Of a stretch of DNA of 64,000 nucleotides, positions 23,309-32,878 are shown one piece after another (within the stretch, counting starts at the first letter, position 1; the number at the start of each line of letters is the position of its first letter). Location: the NCBI GenBank assembly GCA_016584495.1, contig WAID01000005.1, forward strand, positions 1,872,501 through 1,936,500, read 5' to 3'. The position numbers were made by a program, and so were the translations under genes. A model generated the notes under the pieces. The model saw only the letters and a list, made by a program, of their open reading frames with translations, had not been told where the DNA came from and did not search any database. The stretch comes from Celoporthe dispersa (taxonomy: Eukaryota > Ascomycota > Sordariomycetes > Diaporthales > Cryphonectriaceae).

Positions 23309-24214
23309 ATGGCCACACCTGAGCACTGCCTCTACTGCTTCGAGTCCCTCGCAGCCAAGCTCGAGAACCGCGGCACCCTCTCCCTCGGGGGCGTGCAGAA
23401 GTCCTACGCTGCCTACCTCACCTCCCTCACCTCCTCCCAGGCCGACGCCGCCTCTCCGGCCAAGAAGATCCCCGCCCTACGCCGCCTCGCCGCTGCATCC
23501 TCCTCTGCCGTGGGGTCTTCCTCCTCCTCCTCCTCCTCCTCCCCGGCAGCCTCCGGCAGCTCCTCCTCGACCTCCCTCTCGGATAACACCGCCGCCACCA
23601 GCATCAGCTCCTCCTCCTCCGCCGGCGGCGCACAGCCCACCAGCAGAGAGAGGGTGACGGACCCAGACGCATGCTACCCGCTCTTCGTGACCTGGGACAA
23701 GCACCACGCCGCCTCCTCGGCCTGGCACCTGCGCGGCTGCATCGGGACCTTTTCGGCCGCGGACCCCCTCTCCTCGGCGCTGTCCGAGTACGCCATCATC
23801 TCCGCCCTGCACGACACGCGCTTCTCCCCCGTCCGCTGCGCGAGCTACCCCAGCTCCGCTGCGCCGTCACCCTCCCTGACCAACTTCGAGGAGTGCGCCG
23901 ACGTCGACGACTGGACCGTCGGAGAGCACGGCATCCGCATCTCTTTTACCTGGCAGGGGCGCAGGTACGGGAGCACCTATCTGCCCTCCGTGGCCCCGGA
24001 GCAAGGGTGGGATAAAGAGCAGACCATGCTCAGCCTCATGCGCAAGGCCGGCTGGGAGGGCAGGCGGAGCACGTGGCGCGATGTGGCCGAGAGGAGCGGC
24101 ATGCGGGTCGAGAGGTACCGCGGGGACAAGGAGGAGGTCGACTACGCCGAGTACAAGGCCTGGAGGGACTGGGTGGACGAGAACTGGGATGATGAGGACG
24201 AGGACGATGAATAG
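23309..24214 (+). CDS. AMMECR1-domain protein
   Basis: 301 aa, no intron, intact. I chose ATG 23309 because the family begins with a short Cys-containing segment, here EHCLYCFESLAAKL. A Ser-rich insert of about 70 residues follows (about residues 55-115), then the AMMECR1 core: YPLFVTWDK, WHLRGCIGTFSA (the conserved LRGCIGTF motif), LSEYAIISALHDTRFSPV, DDWTVGEHGIRISFTW, GSTYLPSVAPEQGWDKEQT and LMRKAGWEGR. The C-terminus is acidic. The family is widespread from archaea to humans; its molecular activity is not established. Neighbouring genes give no functional clue. Confidence 0.93.
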   Translation: MATPEHCLYCFESLAAKLENRGTLSLGGVQKSYAAYLTSLTSSQADAASPAKKIPALRRLAAASSSAVGSSSSSSSSSPAASGSSSSTSLSDNTAATSISSSSSAGGAQPTSRERVTDPDACYPLFVTWDKHHAASSAWHLRGCIGTFSAADPLSSALSEYAIISALHDTRFSPVRCASYPSSAAPSPSLTNFEECADVDDWTVGEHGIRISFTWQGRRYGSTYLPSVAPEQGWDKEQTMLSLMRKAGWEGRRSTWRDVAERSGMRVERYRGDKEEVDYAEYKAWRDWVDENWDDEDEDDE

Positions 24215-25314
24215 AGGAAGAGACAGACATGATGACGCGTATGCATTGTTGACGTATGATGAATGGGGGTTTACAATGAGGGTTCCTCCTTCTTCTTCTT
24301 TACTTCGTGGCGTAACAGGATCAGATGGGAGGACAGAACAGGATAGGATGCTGAACAAGGGCTGTTTTTTTTCTTCTTCCCCGGCGTTTGGTCTTGAGGA
24401 CTTGGTCTAGCCTCACACATGGTGATAGAGGAGAGGTCTCATAGGCCTAGCGTATCCACAAGCTGGTACACACAAACGATAGATGGAATCTGAAGGCGTA
24501 CATACACTGGTCACAATGCGCATCATTCCAAACTCCCCTTTTTGAGGGAAAAAAATAAAATAAAAAAATACCGGGCCAGGTTATACGTATAAGTTTCGTA
24601 AGAATATCAGGAGAGCGTGCTCGTGCCTGGCCGAGCCGCAAAAACATTATGTATGCAAAAAAAAGAAGGAAAAAGAAAAAAAATTGTGTGAGTGTCCGCA
24701 AGGACTGACTCCTCCTCAGCTAGTTAGTAGTAGCAGGCTTTCATCTATGCGGTATCATCCAAACATGTCCACGCCCCCCTTTCCCCGAGCCCAGGTCCCA
24801 TTCCGAAGAACATGATGATAATGATGACAATGATGAATGACAAAGCAGTACAGCAAAGGAAAAGAAGAAAAAAAAAGGAGACAAAAGATGCCGTGCGTGA
24901 CTGGACCACCGCCAGAAGCAGCTTGTCTTTATCCAACAACCCCTCCAAACGCCTGGCCACCCAGGGTGGGGAAGGAATAAAAACAAAAATACAACCGCAA
25001 CAACAAACAAACAACAGGAGGCTGGAGCGAGATCCGATTCGTGATCCTCTGGGCGCCGGGATGGGGAGGGCGGAATGGAGGGCCGCGTCCTGCTGTCGTG
25101 TATAGAGAGGGCCGAGGAAACCTGACGTGAGTCGTTTCCCGACCTGCTGTTGCCGCACCCCTTTTCTTTTTGTGAACACCGCTCGAACAATAACAGCAAT
25201 AGCAACCCGAGCGCACATGTACACAGACAGACAGACACACACACACACACACACATATACCCCATTCGTGGTGGGAGGTATCCTCGTCGTCACCGCCACG
25301 GGGCCCGTCGGTCA
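24215..25314. other. Convergent 3' spacer
   Basis: Between AMMECR1 (+) and the Ras-family gene (-). It holds A-rich tracts and an AC microsatellite at about 25232-25254. No coding signal. Confidence 0.6.
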
Positions 25315-26448
25315 TCACCAACACCTCAGCATCCTCCAGAACCCTCCTCCTCCTCTCCCCATCTTCTGCCCGGGCCCGTTGGGCCCCTGTCCAGGCCGTT
25401 CTTCTCGCTGCCGTCGGCCATGTCCGGCAGTGGGCTCAGCGGCTTGGTGGCGCCCCTCTGGCCCATCGCGCCGCCGCCGGAGGCAAAGCCGACGGGGGCG
25501 GTCCCCTGCTCGCCCGGCAGCACGCCCATCTCGGCCATGCGCCTCGCCTCGACGACCCTCCCTGACGATGAGGGCAAACGTCTCCTCTATGTTGACCTCG
25601 ACCCTGGCGCTGGTCTCCATGAACCCGCAGCCCCTCTTCCTGGCCCAGTCCAGGCCGGTGGCGGCGCTGACCTGCCGGCTCTCGGAGAGGTCACACTTGT
25701 TGCCGGCGATGAACTTGATGGGCGGGACCGTCTTGGTGGCGTTGGAGCCGTACTCGGCGGCGGCGCTGTACCGGTAGCCTGCCAGCCTCGCGCGCTGGGC
25801 GTTGTCCAGGCGCGTCTCGCTCTCCATGTCGATCAGGTCGTTGAAGTGGCCCAGGGCGTCGAGCGAGGCGGACGAGGTGATGTCGTAGACCATGAGGAAG
25901 GCGTCGGCGCCGAGGTTGCTGGTGGCCCACATGCCGCGGTACTCCTCCCTGGCCGGCGGTGTCGGTGAGCGAGAGGTGGTAGGTGGCGCCGTCGATGCGC
26001 CGCGTCACGCTGTAGCTGTCCTCGATGGTCGGGTCGTAGTCCGAGGTCCAGGCGCTGCGGACGAGGCGCAGCGTGATGGAGGACTTGCCGCAGCCGCCGT
26101 CACCGCAGATGGTGATACTTATGGGGATCGGGGGCGCGTTGGGGTTGGACGCTGTCGACGCGCCACGGGGCCGCCCGGCGGCGCTGGAGGCCCTGCCGAC
26201 GAGGGCATCCTGCTGCGCTGTCGTGGAGGAGGGTCTATGGCCGCAGTGGCGGTGGTGGCGGGCGGGCTGGTCTTGCCCGTGGTCTGGGTCTGGGTGTGGT
26301 AGTTGTAGCCCGTGGACAGCGTCGAGCGGTGGGAGTGGTTGAAGGGGCGGTTCTGGCCGGAGGAGGAAGGGGTCGTGGGCACGAGGATCGAGTGCTTGCG
26401 CGTGACGGAGAAGAGCTCTGTCGAGGATGTTGCCGCCAGATTGCCTGC
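25315..26448 (-). CDS. Ras-superfamily small GTPase, fungal type; 5' end unresolved
   Basis: All G boxes are readable: G1 ICGDGGCGKSS, G2 YDPTIEDSY, G3 LTDTAGQ followed one frame over by EEYRGMWATS, G4 GNKCDLSESRQV, G5 METSARVEVNIEETFALIV. The N-terminal extension (about 90 residues) is Ser/Thr/Pro-rich with a His-rich patch. The C-terminus ends MLRCW, not a standard CAAX box. An insert between G3 and G4 (about residues RLDNAQRARLAGYRYSAAAE) is larger than in canonical Ras. Frame steps are needed at 25947-25949 and 25560-25562 (three-base runs one too long), near 25371-25380, and in the N-terminal extension. The first readable segment follows an AACAGCAG acceptor and has no upstream in-frame ATG, so a first exon is missing. 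A membrane signalling switch is inferred; the subfamily is uncertain. Confidence 0.75.
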
Positions 26449-29400
26449 TGTTTATTCCTTCCCCCCCTTGGGCGTGGGGAAGGGGAGAGGGAGAGAGAGA
26501 GAGAGAGAGTGTGTGTGCGTGAGAGAGAGAGAGAGAGAAAGAGGGGCGGAGGGGGCCCGAGGGTTGGTGGGCGTCTGGACTCGAGGTGGGTTTGGGTTTC
26601 GTAAGGCAAATGACAAGACCCCGGGGGCGGCGAAGGAAGGGGGGGGGGCCACGAGAGAGAGAGGGATATCGAGTCGAGGCAAAAAGAAAGATGCACGGAT
26701 GCTGGCCCTGGGGCTGTCGGTGGTCCTGTAACTATCAAAGTGCGGACAAACGGGGACGAACGCGTTTCAAGGCCGGGTCGACGAGTGCCCGAGGGGATGG
26801 CCCGGAAAAGAGAGCGCGCGAGCAAGGAGGGCGCCGCGAGAAGACGAACAACGAGGGCCGGTCGGGCGAGCTGAGGCTTGCCCACCTGGTCAGGCCAAGT
26901 CCTCTCTCTGCTGGTGGTATCGCGGAGGCGCGGAGAGGTCAGAGCTGGTGTAGGTGGGGTTTTCGGGGGGGCTTCGCTCGAGATTGGGCCCTGAGGGAGG
27001 AGAGTTGTGCGATGGGAGCAGTTCAACTCAGAGACACCGCCAGGCCAGTCAGTGGCTCTCGTCCCGGGGGGGGCGGTCGATCAATGCGGTGAGGAGCAGC
27101 ACCCGAGAGGTTCAAGTCCTGCGCCGCCGAGGTACTAATAAAAAAATAATAAACAAGAAAAGAAAGATAACGAAGAGAAGGAAGAAAAAAGAAGGAAAAA
27201 AAAAAAAAGGTCATCAACCAAGGTGCAAGGAGGGGGGGAATTGACCCTCGAGAATGTTGGATTGATTTTTTATTAATTTTTTTCCTTCTTTTTTTTACAT
27301 TTTTTTTTTTACTGTTTGGAAAAAGAAGTTTAAATGAGTCTAAAATATTGATCGGAAGAGGCAATACCAAGTTCTCATTATCAGCCAGGCGTGCAGGGTG
27401 CAGGGGACAGGGGACAGGGGCTAGGGCCTGCTATTGCATGGTTGAGGCATGGTACAGGGTGCACGGTACAGCAGCCCACAGGGGATACTCGTCAGTACGG
27501 TACAGGGGCTGGGGGTGGTGTGGCCAGGCCTGGTAGGGCCTGTGGGCGGTACAGGGTGGCAGCTGTACTGGATGCCCTCCCTTCCTCTGCAGCATCCAGA
27601 ATATTCCTTCCCACCTGGAATTGCTTCCCCGAGATGACAGGCTGGCCGTTTTGGACGGGTGAAGATGGGGCGGCGCTGCCAGAGACGGGAAATTAATCCT
27701 GTGGTACGTGCTTTTTTGTGTACAAGAGATTGGGCCATCTCATTACCACCCTCTAAAGTACGGACCGTACTCAAGGTACTTGTTCTCTCTCTCTCTGTGT
27801 GTGTATATTGTATGTGTACCATAGTACCAACATGAGGAGTGCCGGGTTCTTCCTTCTGATAACCTTTGGCCCCGGAAAAGTCCTCGTCCGCCTTATCTCT
27901 TCATCACAAAGGGGGGGGGGGGAAGGGGAGGTTGCAGAGATGTTGGGCACGACTGCTCCTCTCATCCTGCCCATAAAACCCAAGGCCCGTCTGCCAAAAA
28001 TGGTGTGTTGCACTCTCATGCACCCCAAGGGCACATTTCCTGCCCCAACAGGGCACGCCACACACCTCCCTTTTCCCTTGTCCTGATGCCTCAGGGTTCC
28101 CATTGCGAGCCTGGCTCCTGTCCCGATTTGCTGGCCATGGTGCGCCCGCCCCCCCTCTCCCCCTCCCCTCCCTCCTCCTGCAGGCCCGGGTCTGGTCACG
28201 AAGATCCTTTCCCCTTCATCCTGAGGTGCATGTATGACCATGTCTGTTCTGGATATCGAGGCCTGCACGTAGAACTACAAAGAGTATGGGGGAGCTGTAG
28301 GTGTGCATCGCAATTCTCTCCTGGCGCCACAGAGACAGAGACAGAGAGAGAGAGAGAAAAGAGAGGAGGGGTGAGGCAGTAAATATCCCGTGCACCAGCT
28401 GCAGATTGTGTGTGTGCAGGCCTGGAGGGTTAGGGTTCATTCAGCAGCAGGACTATCATCCCTGACCGTGACCGTGACCAACCGTCCCTGGTGCCCAAAG
28501 CGTGCTCGACAGCTATGCCTGGGAGGAGTGTGAGGCTTTTCTTTCCCCCCCTCCTGAACTCTGTTGCTTCTAAGCCAGGATATGCTTGAGGCAGGGGTAC
28601 AGGTCTGTGGCCCTCACTGCTGGGTACCAACAGAATTCTTATGGCCAGCCTCGGGGCTGCCCCCAAGATTTCATCCAAAATTGGAACAGGAACAGGATGG
28701 ACGTGGCGTGTTGTTGAGGACCATTGGTGAGGCCGTGCAACGTCTTGGCAATATGAACCTCCTCGGGTTGGCCGACTCCTTCAGGTGACTGGCAGGTGAT
28801 CTGGCTGGATAGACCACCGTTGAACCGGCTACATGGCGCTGTGGTATTATATCTAGACAGCTCGCCAGCAGGTCCTTGCTACACGGAGATCCGAACGGCT
28901 TGCCGGTAAGATCATCTCCCTGGTGCAGCTAAAGTGATAGCTCGAGGTCACTCCATTCCCAGCTGCACTTTTGCTGCAAAACATCAAAACGTGTATGCGA
29001 GCACGAGAAGGACGGCCATCCCTAGCATAAGCTGAAGATATGCCGTCTACGTAATGAAAAGAACATTAGAGGCTTAGGTTGTTGTATAGTTGAGATTCAT
29101 GTGTAAAGGAAACTGGGATGTTGAAGAGGCTGAGAAGTTAATTACTGCAACCAGAAGCAATTCCCTTGCTTACCAGTTTTAAATGCCCAGTGAGCCTATC
29201 AGACACTGCATGGCGTGATCACAACCCCTACGGAGAGTATAGCCATATATATTATGTACAGGCCAGCTCTAACTAATTCAGGGCTGCTCTCTTGGCTTCA
29301 TTTCATGGCAAGCTGGGAGAGTTGAGTGTGTGGGACAGAAGAAGAAGGAGGGAGAAGGGAGGGGGACAATAAATAGGACGAACCCATCTTTCAACAGGTT

Positions 29401-29871
29401 CCAAGGTGACAGTATAGATTTTCAAGTGAGTCACTGAGGCAGGCAAGATGAAACTTTGCCTGTACCATTGGGCTCTGGCCCCTTTTCCTCCCTGAACACG
29501 AACGTGCTATCAAAACAGCCTTCTTTCCATAAACAACATTGACAACACCCTGAGCCTCGACGCGCCTGCAGGGCCAAGTTTACAGCTGCAGCAATTTTTT
29601 AACCAAATACTGCACAACAACAACCTTCATCTTGTCATTTGTTCTGCTCTCCTCAGCCATCTCGTCTATGCTCACAACTCTCCCAGTTGGAACAAAGCTT
29701 GCGCGCTGCCCGGTACTTCAGCGAATACCTGTCCCACCTCACATCGACCTGTCAGCCTGAGAGGTTCCCCTCCTCGGAGTTGACCCTCGTGGACAATGCC
29801 ATATCCTCCAGCAGTTCCCGAGCAGGATCTCTGCGCCTGATACTCTTTCCACAGCAGCTAGCGAGCTCGTC
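26449..29871. other. Low-complexity spacer
   Basis: 3.4 kb with GA/TC microsatellite (26485-26539), A/T-rich runs near 27125-27320, a GGTACAGG-rich segment at 27390-27560, a G12 run at about 27911, another GA tract at 28336-28358 and a telobox-like GGGTTAGGGTT near 28428. It probably includes the leader of the Ras-family gene. No ORF with protein character. Confidence 0.5.
26485..26539. repeat. GA/GT microsatellite
   Basis: Imperfect (GA)n with a central GT stretch, upstream of the Ras-family coding exon and probably in its leader or first intron. Confidence 0.9.
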
Positions 29872-30438
29872 ATGGACAGGCCAGAGGAAACAGACGAACA
29901 CGACTCCGTCATCCAGTGCCTGCTGCAGATGTGTGACGGAATCATGACCGAGATCACGGCTGGCCAGTGTGGCCTCGACACAGGTCTCCGCTCGGCTCGT
30001 CTCATCGGCGAGCTCTGCAGCCTCGGCCTCCTCCCGGACCAGAGGGTGCTCCAGCACGTCGGGATCCTTGTCAACTGGCGCAACCACCTGGTGCCGCCCA
30101 GCCTCCACCAGATCGCGTGCCTCTACCAGCTGCTGTGGTTTGCGGGAAAGAGACTGGAGGCCACCGAGGCGGGCCGCCAGATGATGTGCAGGTATTTGAT
30201 GCTCATCGACACCCTCTCCCGGTGGCCGAGGATGTGGCCTGCGGACAGCTCTCTCCTGCTTCACCTGGTCTTCATGAGGGAGTCGGGCTGGGACCTGGGC
30301 GGGATAGAGCACACGCTCGAGCAGAACCTGACTCACGTCATCACGGAGATCGACCTCGGGATGTCCTCGACGGTCCACGAATTGCCCTGGCTCGTCTCGA
30401 GTTCCTTCAACAAGACCAGAGGGACGGGTTGTGTGTAG
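29872..30438 (+). CDS. Hypothetical helical protein, 188 aa
   Basis: An uninterrupted ORF with a good start context (GTCATGG). It is mostly helical by composition and Trp/Leu/Met-rich, with segments VIQCLLQMCDGIMTEITAG, HQIACLYQLLWFAGKRLEA and RWPRMWPADSSLLLHLVFM. There is no signal peptide and no membrane segment. I do not recognise a family. The GC-rich, codon-biased composition differs from the surrounding spacer, which supports a gene. It lies 550 bp upstream of the decarboxylase in the same orientation. Confidence 0.55.
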   Translation: MDRPEETDEHDSVIQCLLQMCDGIMTEITAGQCGLDTGLRSARLIGELCSLGLLPDQRVLQHVGILVNWRNHLVPPSLHQIACLYQLLWFAGKRLEATEAGRQMMCRYLMLIDTLSRWPRMWPADSSLLLHLVFMRESGWDLGGIEHTLEQNLTHVITEIDLGMSSTVHELPWLVSSSFNKTRGTGCV

Positions 30439-30991
30439 AAAGGCATGTGTGTGTGCTGGTAAGGCTGAGGATCGGAGTCGGACGAACGGCGGTTGGGAAA
30501 GACGAAGGAGGACGAGCAAGTAAGGGTAACCGCTCTCAAACAGGAGGGTCCTTGGTGCTATCTGTGCGAGTTCTCTCTGAAGGCAAGAATCCAAACACAA
30601 ATCACAAGAAGCCAAACGACACAGGACCATATATATATATATAGGGTTAGGGTTCCCTCCTCCCCCCTTCTTCAGTGCCTTCTCCCCCAAAATGATTGCA
30701 CCCTGCACACTTTCCGACCTGAAGATTGCAAAAGGCCGACATAGAAAATATGCTATATTGGTCCTTTCGTCTGTTTGAGAAAAGTAATCAGAATGGTGCT
30801 GTCTACTGTCGAGTTAAACTGGCCCTCAAAAGATTCCTCACCAGTGGCTCCGATACAGGAGGAGCTTTCGAATCAAATCTCCCCTAAACAAAAAATCCAA
30901 GAAAAAAACAACAAAACAGGGCAGACTGAATCAACCGAGCCAATATTTACACCCTATTCTCATCCTCGATCGAGAGTCTCCATAGGCTTCG
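30439..30991. other. Promoter region of the PLP decarboxylase
   Basis: It contains an AT run (30632-30641) directly followed by TAGGGTTAGGGTT, a telobox-like element, and A-rich segments. No coding signal. Confidence 0.55.
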
Positions 30992-32644
30992 ATGATGGAA
31001 CCCTCTGCAGTCAACAGCTCGGCGTCGTCCCCTCTCGACAGGGCCAGCGAGGCCTCTGAGGTGAGAATCTGAAGCCGTCCCTAGCGAATTCCCTCACACC
31101 AGGGCTACAGGGGCTAACACGGCTGGCTATAGCTCATCGACGCCGTCAAGGCCTTGATCATCCCCTTCATACAACGCGCTGATGGCTGCGCCAATGTCCG
31201 CGCCTCTGGTGGCCCAGGCAGCACGGCGTCCTCCTCCAACGCGCTCATAGAAGGCGGCCTCCTCCCGGCCTCCGTCCTCCACGCCCGCCTGTCCACCCTC
31301 CTGCCCGCCACAGGCCAGGGCACCGGGAGAGAGGGCCTCCTCAGGGCTATCGCCGAGGTCCTCCACAACAGCGTCAACACCTGGGACCAGGGCTTCCTCG
31401 ACAAGCTGTACTCGTCCCCGACCCCCGTCGGCCTCGTCACCGAGCTGCTCCTCGCCGCCCTGAACACCAACGTGCACGTCTACTCCGTCTCGCCCGCCCT
31501 CACCGTCATCGAGAAGCACACGGCCAGGTCCCTGGCCCGCCTGTTCGGCTTCGACGGGCCCCACGCGGGAGGCGTCACCGTCGCGGGCGGCAGCGCCTCC
31601 AACCTGACCTCTCTCATCATCGCGCGCAGCCACCTGTACCCGGAGACCAAGGCCCAGGGCAGCGCAGGCCACAGGTTTGTCCTCTTCACCAGCCAGCACG
31701 GCCACTACTCGGTCGAGAAGGCTGCCCTGATCGCCGGCATCGGCAAGGCCAACATCCGCCTCGTCCCCGTCGACGCCGCCGGCCGTATGGACCCGTCCGC
31801 CTTGTCCGCCCTCATCGCCGCTGCCCGAGCCGAGGGCTTCACCCCGCTCTACGTGAACGCCACCGCGGGCACCACCGTCCTGGGCTCCTACGACCCCCTG
31901 GCCGAGATCAGCGCCGTGTGCCGCCGCGAGCGCGTCTGGATGCACGTCGACGCCTCCTGGGGCGGGCCCGTCGTCTTCTCCGCCCGTCACGGGCCCAGCA
32001 GGATGCGCGGCGCAGAGCTGGCCGACAGCGTCACCGTCAACCCGCACAAGATGCTCAACGCCCCCGTGACGTGCTCGTTCCTCCTCGGGCCGGACATGCG
32101 CGTCTTTCACGCCGCCAACAGGACAGACGCGCCATATCTCTTCCACGGGGACGGCAGTGGTGATGGCGAGGACGACCCCGAGACCACCTGGGACCTGGCC
32201 GACCTCACGCTGCAGTGTGGAAGGAGGGGCGACGCGCTCAAGCTGGCGCTGGCGTGGGTCTACCACGGCCCCGCGGGCTTCGAGGCCCAGGTCGACGGGG
32301 CCTTTGGGGTGGCTGCGCTGCTCGCCGCGGAGATCGAGAGGAGGCCAGGCTTCACTCTTGTGGGCGAGAGCCCGCCGTCGTGTCTGCAGGTGTGCTTCTA
32401 CCACCGGTACAGCGATGTGGACGGCGGGGCCAGCAACACCAGGAGGACGGTAGAGATGGTGAAGAGGCTGTGCGGGCGGGGCTTCATGGTGGACTACGCG
32501 AGCTTCCCGGGGAGCTTCAGGGGGAGAGGCGGGCAGGCGTGGCAGGGGAGCTTCTTCAGGGTCGTGGTGAACATCCAGACGAGGAGGGAGACAGTCCAAG
32601 GACTCGTGAGGGCGCTGGAGGAGGTTGGTGGCGAGGTGGAGTAG
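30992..32644 (+). CDS. Group II PLP-dependent amino-acid decarboxylase (GAD/cysteine-sulfinate type)
   Basis: 526 aa from two exons, 30992-31060 and 31133-32644 (phase-0 intron, GTGAGA...GCTATAG, GCTAACA branch). The fold-type-I signatures are present: STPTPVG-type substrate loop SSPTPVGLVTELL, GVTVAGGSASNLTSLIIAR, HVDASWGG with the pyridine-binding Asp at about 296, and the Schiff-base lysine in SVTVNPHKMLNAP (Lys about 329). The closest match by motif pattern is the glutamate/aspartate/cysteine-sulfinate decarboxylase branch, which yields GABA, beta-alanine or hypotaurine. The exact amino acid cannot be told from motifs. Intact, very high GC at third positions. Cytosolic; no targeting signal. 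Confidence 0.9.
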
Positions 32645-32878
32645 AGCCGAGGGCCTCACGGACCTGACTGCTGAAGGAATGGAGCGGTGAATATAAATAG
32701 ATTTTAGAGATATTTATCTTCTCAATTAGTGGATGGACGGATCAAAGACCTTAGAACTAGGAGTTTTCCAGATTGGGTACACTTGAGATGCTGGATAGGA
32801 ATACATTTCACGTTTTCATTTCACAGCCTGCTCGCGGTGGCACTGAAATATCATTTTATCTCCTGAGACGCCCAAGCA

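Noticed and set aside
27100..27135. tRNA-like B box (GGTTCAAGTCC)
   Set aside because: The flanking bases do not form a T-stem and there is no matching A box or acceptor stem.
31127..32659. 510-aa minus-strand ORF
   Set aside because: Shadow of the GC-rich decarboxylase gene; Gly/Val/Arg-rich with no motif.
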